From: an uncultured Bacteroidales bacterium
GTDB lineage: Bacteria > Bacteroidota > Bacteroidia > Bacteroidales > Paludibacteraceae
Length of the DNA stretch: 64,000 nucleotides
Assembly: GCA_900319105.1 (NCBI GenBank)
Contig: ONND01000003.1
Location: forward strand, 62,001-126,000
Direction of reading: 5' to 3'
Shown: piece after piece, positions 60,151 through 64,000 of the stretch
Layout: every line of letters begins with the position of its first letter
Numbering within the stretch: the stretch's first letter is position 1
Translations under genes and position numbers: made by a program
Notes under the pieces: model-generated
Told to the model about the DNA's origin: nothing
What the model saw: only the letters and a program-made list of their open reading frames with translations
Databases searched by the model: none

Positions 60151-61215
60151 ATGAGAAAATTCTTTGACTCCAACGCCCTCTGGCTCTCGATGCTTATCGG
60201 AGCTCTGGGATACCAACTCTTCCTTCCCCTCAAGCCAACGCTCCCTTGGCTCATTTTCTTTATGCTTTTCTTCACCTTCTGCAAGGTGAATCCCCTCGAC
60301 TTACGCCTTCATCGCTGGCATTGGGCAGTACTGATCACCCAACTTGTCCTTAGTTTCCTCACCTATACCCTGGTCCTGTATTTCACCGGCAATCCGATCC
60401 TCGCGCAAGGACTACTCATGTGTTTCATCATGCCTACAGCCACCGCGGCACCGATCATAGCAGGTAAGATGGGTGGTTCTATCCAAAACCTCACCACCTT
60501 CACCCTCCTCTCTAATTTTGCGACGGCTATCATCGTTCCGGCTACTTTCCCGCTCATCAATCCGGCAGCTGACATGACTTTCCTCCCTGCTTTCTTGCTC
60601 ATCCTCTCCCGCGTCGCACCTCTCCTCTTGGGTCCTTTCTTCTCCGCTTGGCTCCTCCGTATAGGCTATAACTACTACTATCGCCGCCAATATCTATCAG
60701 CGAAGCGGTCCTACAGCGCAAGCGGTCCTACAGCGCAGCGGTCTAACAGCCCGCAGGGCGGTCAAAAGGAGTTTGTGCTGCCCCAAAGCTGGGCACAAAC
60801 GCCCTTTTATTTGTGGGTCGCTTCCATAGTCGTCCTAACAGCCGTTGTCACGGAAACAACCATCTCAAATTTCAAATTTCAAATCTCAAATATACTAATT
60901 CTATTAGTATTCTCTTTCCTCGCTTGCCTCATCCAGTTCGCCCTCGGCAAACTCATCGGCTACCTTATGCCGGCTCCCTCGAAGGGCACCGACTATCAGG
61001 ATGTACTCATCAATCCCGCTGCGGCACCTACAACGATGGCCGAGGTCTCTTCCATTACCGCCGGACAAGCCTTCGGACAAAAGAACACCTCCCTCGGTGT
61101 ATGGATGGCGCAGACCTACCTCTCTCCCTTGGCTGCTCTTGGTGCCGCAGCCTATATAATCTGGCAGAACATCTTCAATTCCGTCCAACTCTTCGTCGTC
61201 GCCCATAAGAAATGA
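60151..61215 (+). CDS. Bile acid:sodium symporter (BASS) family transporter with two repeat insertions
   Basis: A 354-residue membrane protein with eight to nine helices. Typical segments are FCKVNPLDLRLHRWHW, LLMCFIMPTATAAPIIAGKMGG, and near the end AFGQKNTSLGVWMAQTYLSP. The substrate in Bacteroidota is not known to me; organic anion transport with Na+ is inferred. About 24 residues (181-204; SAKRSYSASGPTAQRSNSPQ) from a family C repeat lie in a loop after YNYYYRRQ. Ten residues (237-247; SNFKFQISN) from a family A repeat lie just before the next membrane helix. Neither breaks the frame. Confidence 0.85.
   Translation: MRKFFDSNALWLSMLIGALGYQLFLPLKPTLPWLIFFMLFFTFCKVNPLDLRLHRWHWAVLITQLVLSFLTYTLVLYFTGNPILAQGLLMCFIMPTATAAPIIAGKMGGSIQNLTTFTLLSNFATAIIVPATFPLINPAADMTFLPAFLLILSRVAPLLLGPFFSAWLLRIGYNYYYRRQYLSAKRSYSASGPTAQRSNSPQGGQKEFVLPQSWAQTPFYLWVASIVVLTAVVTETTISNFKFQISNILILLVFSFLACLIQFALGKLIGYLMPAPSKGTDYQDVLINPAAAPTTMAEVSSITAGQAFGQKNTSLGVWMAQTYLSPLAALGAAAYIIWQNIFNSVQLFVVAHKK
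60693..60764. repeat. Family C repeat inside the BASS transporter
   Basis: TCAGCGAAGCGGTCCTACAG and three further units, with mini-stems GCGCAAGC, GCGCAGC and CCCGCAGGG, each followed by GGTC. Confidence 0.85.
60862..60893. repeat. Family A repeat inside the BASS transporter
   Basis: ATCTCAAATTTCAAATTTC and AAATCTCAAAT units in frame. Confidence 0.8.
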
Positions 61216-61407
61216 TATTTTTAATTAGCTTCGGATGTTTTTTATGTTTATGTTCTTTTATTTATAAGCCTCGGTGCTTATAAAACCGAAGGATCACCCA
61301 ATCATTACCCAAGGATTACCCAAGGATAACTCCACAAAAATGCTGTAAAACATACGTTTACTATATATATACATAGTATATATATACTTTTTTTGTATTT
61401 TTTTTAT

Positions 61408-61438
61408 TTGCGTATATCAAAAAAAAGTTGTAACTTTG
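61408..61438 (+). promoter_or_regulatory. Promoter of the 801-residue secreted protein
   Basis: TTGCGTATATCAA (-33 at 61408-61410) and TAACTTTG (61431-61438), 20-base spacing. The leader before the ATG is about 120 bases. Confidence 0.82.
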
Positions 61439-61467
61439 CGCCGGATTTTTGTGAAAATAGGAAAGAC

Positions 61468-61514
61468 ATGGTTCTACTAGTTTGGCTAGTTTACTAGTTC
61501 ACTAGTTCCACTAT
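61468..61514. repeat. CTAG-word iterated repeat in the 5' leader
   Basis: TTCTACTAGTTTGGCTAGTTT and ACTAGTTCACTAGTTCC units, within the transcribed leader. Confidence 0.8.
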
Positions 61515-61562
61515 AAAAATTTTTTATTAATTAACTTTTTGTTTAACTAAAATCATTAAAAC

Positions 61563-63968
61563 ATGAGAAAAATCTTTTCTTTGTTGGCTGCCGTGCTTTT
61601 CGCAGGCAGCATGATGGCTCAGGTAACAATCACTCCTGAAAATTCCAGTTGGACGTCAACTGCTGGCGCACAAACCGGAACGGTAGAGGGCGTTACTGTT
61701 GCCGTTACTAACGGCGTTACAGGATCGACGACTGCCGAAGGAGCAACAATGCGTATCTACAAAGATGCAACGCTGACCATTTCGTCTGCTTCGAACATTA
61801 CGAAGATTGTGTTTAATTGTGTAGCTAACAACACGACCAAATACGGTCCGGGTTGCTTTGGTGCGCAAGAAGGTTACTCCTATGATGCCAAAGTTGGTAC
61901 TTGGGAAGGAAGTGCTACTTCTGTTTCCTTTACCGCTTCTTCCGCACAGGTACGTGCTACTTCTATCGTAGTTACTCTTGCCGAAGGTGGCGATACTCCT
62001 GTTGACCCGGGTGACGAGCCGGTTGCTGAGTGGGCTGAGATTACGTTTACCAAGGCTACTGCTGCCGGTGTTTTCAATGACACAGTATTCACTGTAGAAG
62101 GCAGCGAGTTCTCGCTCAAGTGCGTGGATACAGACGGTAAACTCAAAACGACAGCTAACAACGCATCCTTCGGCACCGTAGAGGATCGTCACGATTATGC
62201 GTTCCGTCTCCAGACAGGCGGTAAGTCTTCTTCCAAGAACAACATGGAGCTGAATATCCCGGCTGACGGTCAACTCCGTTTCGCTGTTCGTACTGCTACT
62301 GCTTCTGACGAGACTCGTACGGTTGTCCTCGTTCAAGGCACAGATACTATCTACAACAAAGTTGCTGTGGATAAAGACACTGTTAAGGGTGCTTCCGATC
62401 CGAGAATCTTCAACTTCGCATATGTAAATGTAAAAGCAGGTAAAGTAGCTGTTTCCTATCCGGTTAACGGCGTTAACTTCTACTCCTTTGCATTCAAGGC
62501 TGATGTCGTTCCGCCGACACCTGAGCATACTTACACTGTTGCTGGTGCTCCAGCTACGCTCTTTGGTACCGCTTGGGCTCCGGCTAACGAAGCTAACGAC
62601 ATGAAGCCGATCACCGGTTCTAAGTACCTCTATGCATGGGAAAAAGATTCCGTTGCACTCACTGCTGGTGACATTGAGTTCAAGGTTTGCGAGGATCACG
62701 CTTGGACAAAAGCTTGGCCCGCACAGAACTACAAACTCAACATTGCCGAGGCTGGTCTCTACAAAGTATCTATCTTCTTCAATCCTGAGTTTGGTGATTC
62801 TGCAGTTTATGCTATGGCTGAGAAGAAGGGCGAGGCTAAAGTGCTCCCGAATATCATTCTCCATGGTAACTTCACCGGCACTTGGGCTGACACCGATCCG
62901 TTCGTAGCTGCTCAGGATTCGCTGACCGCTTCCCTGACGCTCGCTTTGGCTGCCGGTAACTATGAGTTCGGCTTCAAGTTCGATGGTACATGGAAAGCTA
63001 ATGGCGCTAACCTCACCCGTGAGGATAACACAGCTAACCTCTCTACCGGCGAGGGCAACATGCACATCACTGCTGACGTTCCGGGCAACTATGTATTTAC
63101 TTATACATATGAAACGCAAGGAGTAGTGGTTACTTATCCGGAACCGATCATCGTTCCTGACACGATCGATGTTACAATGAGTTCTCTCACCGCTCCGGGT
63201 TCACTGATTTGGGACGACGAAGTAACAACTGAAGGTTGGTGGCAGATCATGGGTGGTAATGACACCTGCGCATTCTCGCTCTCGAATGGTAACCAAATTA
63301 CTACAGCTGCCGGTACCTACACCGTTGATGATCTCGACGCTAAGTACTCCTATTTAACCATAGTGAAAGCTAACGATACCATCGAAGTCGCTTTCGTTGA
63401 CGGTTCTATTACTGTTGCTGTTGACGAGGTTGGCGTAGTAACTGTTGTAGGCGCACTCCTCGGCAATGATGGTAACGTATATAAGTTCAACCTCACTTAT
63501 GTTGAACCGAAGGCTGAGACGACGGTTAACGTAAACATTGCTGAAGGTAAGATGAATGACGTATATGCAGGCTATGGCCTGTACGGCGTTTATGGTACGG
63601 ACACAACGGCTAACGTATTTGTTCAACTCGCTATCTGGGCAGAGGATGGCTTCCAGGGTAACTTCACGGAGAAGGATCTGGACTTCAAGTATGTGGGTTC
63701 TGGTATCGTAGAGGGTCTGACAGCCCCGAAGATCTACACAGCTGCTATCACGGTTACTCCGGGCAACCTCGAGGGTGAGTATAGCATCACCGCTGATCTC
63801 CTCTGCTACAACAATACCTTGTACAAGGTTACAATGACCATCAGCGCTGCTCAAGGTATCGACGCTGTTGAGGCGGCTACAAAGGCTATCAAGTCTCTCC
63901 AAAACGGTATCCTTACCATTGAGAAGGCCGGCAAGACCTACAATGTTAACGGTACTCTGATTCGTTAA
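61563..63968 (+). CDS. Secreted multidomain beta-rich protein with C-terminal sorting-like tail
   Basis: An 801-residue exported protein. Signal peptide RKIFSLLAAVLFAGSMMAQ. The first domain ends near ATSIVVTLAEGG, followed by a PVDPGDEP linker. A second beta-sandwich follows (EITFTKATAAGVFNDT). Then comes a starch-binding-like module (YTVAGAPATLFGTAWAPANEANDM) and further Ig-like segments with NVNIAEGKMNDVYAGYGLYG. The C-terminus AIKSLQNGILTIEKAGKTYNV resembles the end of the 1951-residue protein. I infer export through type IX secretion (GldD is present). Carbohydrate binding is suggested only by the module type. Confidence 0.75.
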   Translation: MRKIFSLLAAVLFAGSMMAQVTITPENSSWTSTAGAQTGTVEGVTVAVTNGVTGSTTAEGATMRIYKDATLTISSASNITKIVFNCVANNTTKYGPGCFGAQEGYSYDAKVGTWEGSATSVSFTASSAQVRATSIVVTLAEGGDTPVDPGDEPVAEWAEITFTKATAAGVFNDTVFTVEGSEFSLKCVDTDGKLKTTANNASFGTVEDRHDYAFRLQTGGKSSSKNNMELNIPADGQLRFAVRTATASDETRTVVLVQGTDTIYNKVAVDKDTVKGASDPRIFNFAYVNVKAGKVAVSYPVNGVNFYSFAFKADVVPPTPEHTYTVAGAPATLFGTAWAPANEANDMKPITGSKYLYAWEKDSVALTAGDIEFKVCEDHAWTKAWPAQNYKLNIAEAGLYKVSIFFNPEFGDSAVYAMAEKKGEAKVLPNIILHGNFTGTWADTDPFVAAQDSLTASLTLALAAGNYEFGFKFDGTWKANGANLTREDNTANLSTGEGNMHITADVPGNYVFTYTYETQGVVVTYPEPIIVPDTIDVTMSSLTAPGSLIWDDEVTTEGWWQIMGGNDTCAFSLSNGNQITTAAGTYTVDDLDAKYSYLTIVKANDTIEVAFVDGSITVAVDEVGVVTVVGALLGNDGNVYKFNLTYVEPKAETTVNVNIAEGKMNDVYAGYGLYGVYGTDTTANVFVQLAIWAEDGFQGNFTEKDLDFKYVGSGIVEGLTAPKIYTAAITVTPGNLEGEYSITADLLCYNNTLYKVTMTISAAQGIDAVEAATKAIKSLQNGILTIEKAGKTYNVNGTLIR

Positions 63969-64000
63969 TCCAACGAATTTTATAAAAAAAATGGCATGCG

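Larger units (their letters stand above)
61216..61562. other. 347-base non-coding region before the 801-residue secreted protein
   Basis: It contains an inverted repeat TTATAAGC/GCTTATAA (61262-61283), three tandem ATTACCCAAGG-like words (61290-61332), and a very A/T-rich stretch with TATATATATAC pairs (61363-61388). A promoter (61408-61438), a CTAG-word repeat in the leader (61468-61514) and a final A/T-rich ribosome approach follow. No gene is seen. Confidence 0.7.

Overview
The window reads as a chromosome segment of an anaerobic, probably gut-type member of the Bacteroidales (Bacteroidota). The evidence is Bacteroidota-type promoters (TTG, about 20 bases, TAnnTTTG), a short 286-residue primary sigma factor, a cytochrome b558-type succinate dehydrogenase/fumarate reductase (CAB order), an Rnf complex in BCDGEA order, GldD of the gliding/type IX secretion system, PCMD and DUF3467 proteins, and a GH57/GT4/debranching-enzyme glycogen cluster. 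No plasmid, phage or IS transposase gene is visible; the gene set is mostly housekeeping.

Layout. 1-7313 (minus): ftsK, lolA-like, trxB, sdhC, sdhA, sdhB (cut by the window edge). 7.4-12.8 kb (plus): rseC and the Rnf operon, with an RnfB that has lost its ferredoxin half. 12.8-15.3 kb (plus): a peroxide-stress block, with gpx (frameshifted), a DAACS symporter (frameshifted) and an ohrR-like regulator. 15.45 kb: tRNA-Ala, whose 3' end is duplicated about 95 bases downstream, then a 1951-residue secreted protein and a small membrane protein. 22.1-29.8 kb (minus): an AroA-glycosyltransferase fusion, a DPP III-type peptidase, a nucleoside phosphorylase, DUF3467, GT2 and a PCMD protein. 29.9-33.7 kb (minus): a small lipoprotein, then maf, parC and a 54-residue membrane protein. 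33.7-36.4 kb (minus): alkaline phosphatase, a 3'-5' exonuclease and DUF5063. 36.5-38.3 kb (plus): upp and dprA. 38.3-40.9 kb (minus): glycogen phosphorylase. 41-43.4 kb (plus): a truncated RNase R, an outer-membrane-type protein and a ribbon-helix-helix protein. 43.4-49.1 kb (minus): rpoD, tRNA-Arg, trxA, clpC and a porin. 49.1-55.1 kb (minus): the glycogen cluster and manC. 55.2-61.2 kb (plus): gldD, a GGGP synthase-TadA fusion, a 7TM-HD phosphodiesterase, dusB and a BASS transporter. 61.5-64 kb (plus): a second large secreted protein.

The most unusual property is a dense set of short, internally iterated repeat families (at least ten word types in 64 kb) lying between genes and also in frame inside genes. 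They insert into TrxB, ParC, DusB, GT2 and the BASS transporter, provide start codons (Maf, the DPP III-like peptidase, GGGP synthase, AroA), and form the hydrophobic core or start of the signal peptides of GldD and alkaline phosphatase. They also sit at the joints of two gene fusions (AroA-GT2 and GGGP synthase-TadA). One family has a 16-base unit with a variable mini-hairpin, so it is read in all three frames and gives a 16-residue protein period. This behaviour resembles the protein-coding palindromic elements of Rickettsia but uses many unrelated words. No enzyme that could spread them is visible here.

A second recurring signal is an extended -33 promoter element (TTGCRTATAT). At two divergent gene pairs it is a near-perfect palindrome serving both directions.

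Functional calls rest on motifs and family knowledge recalled by eye. No database search or alignment was run.
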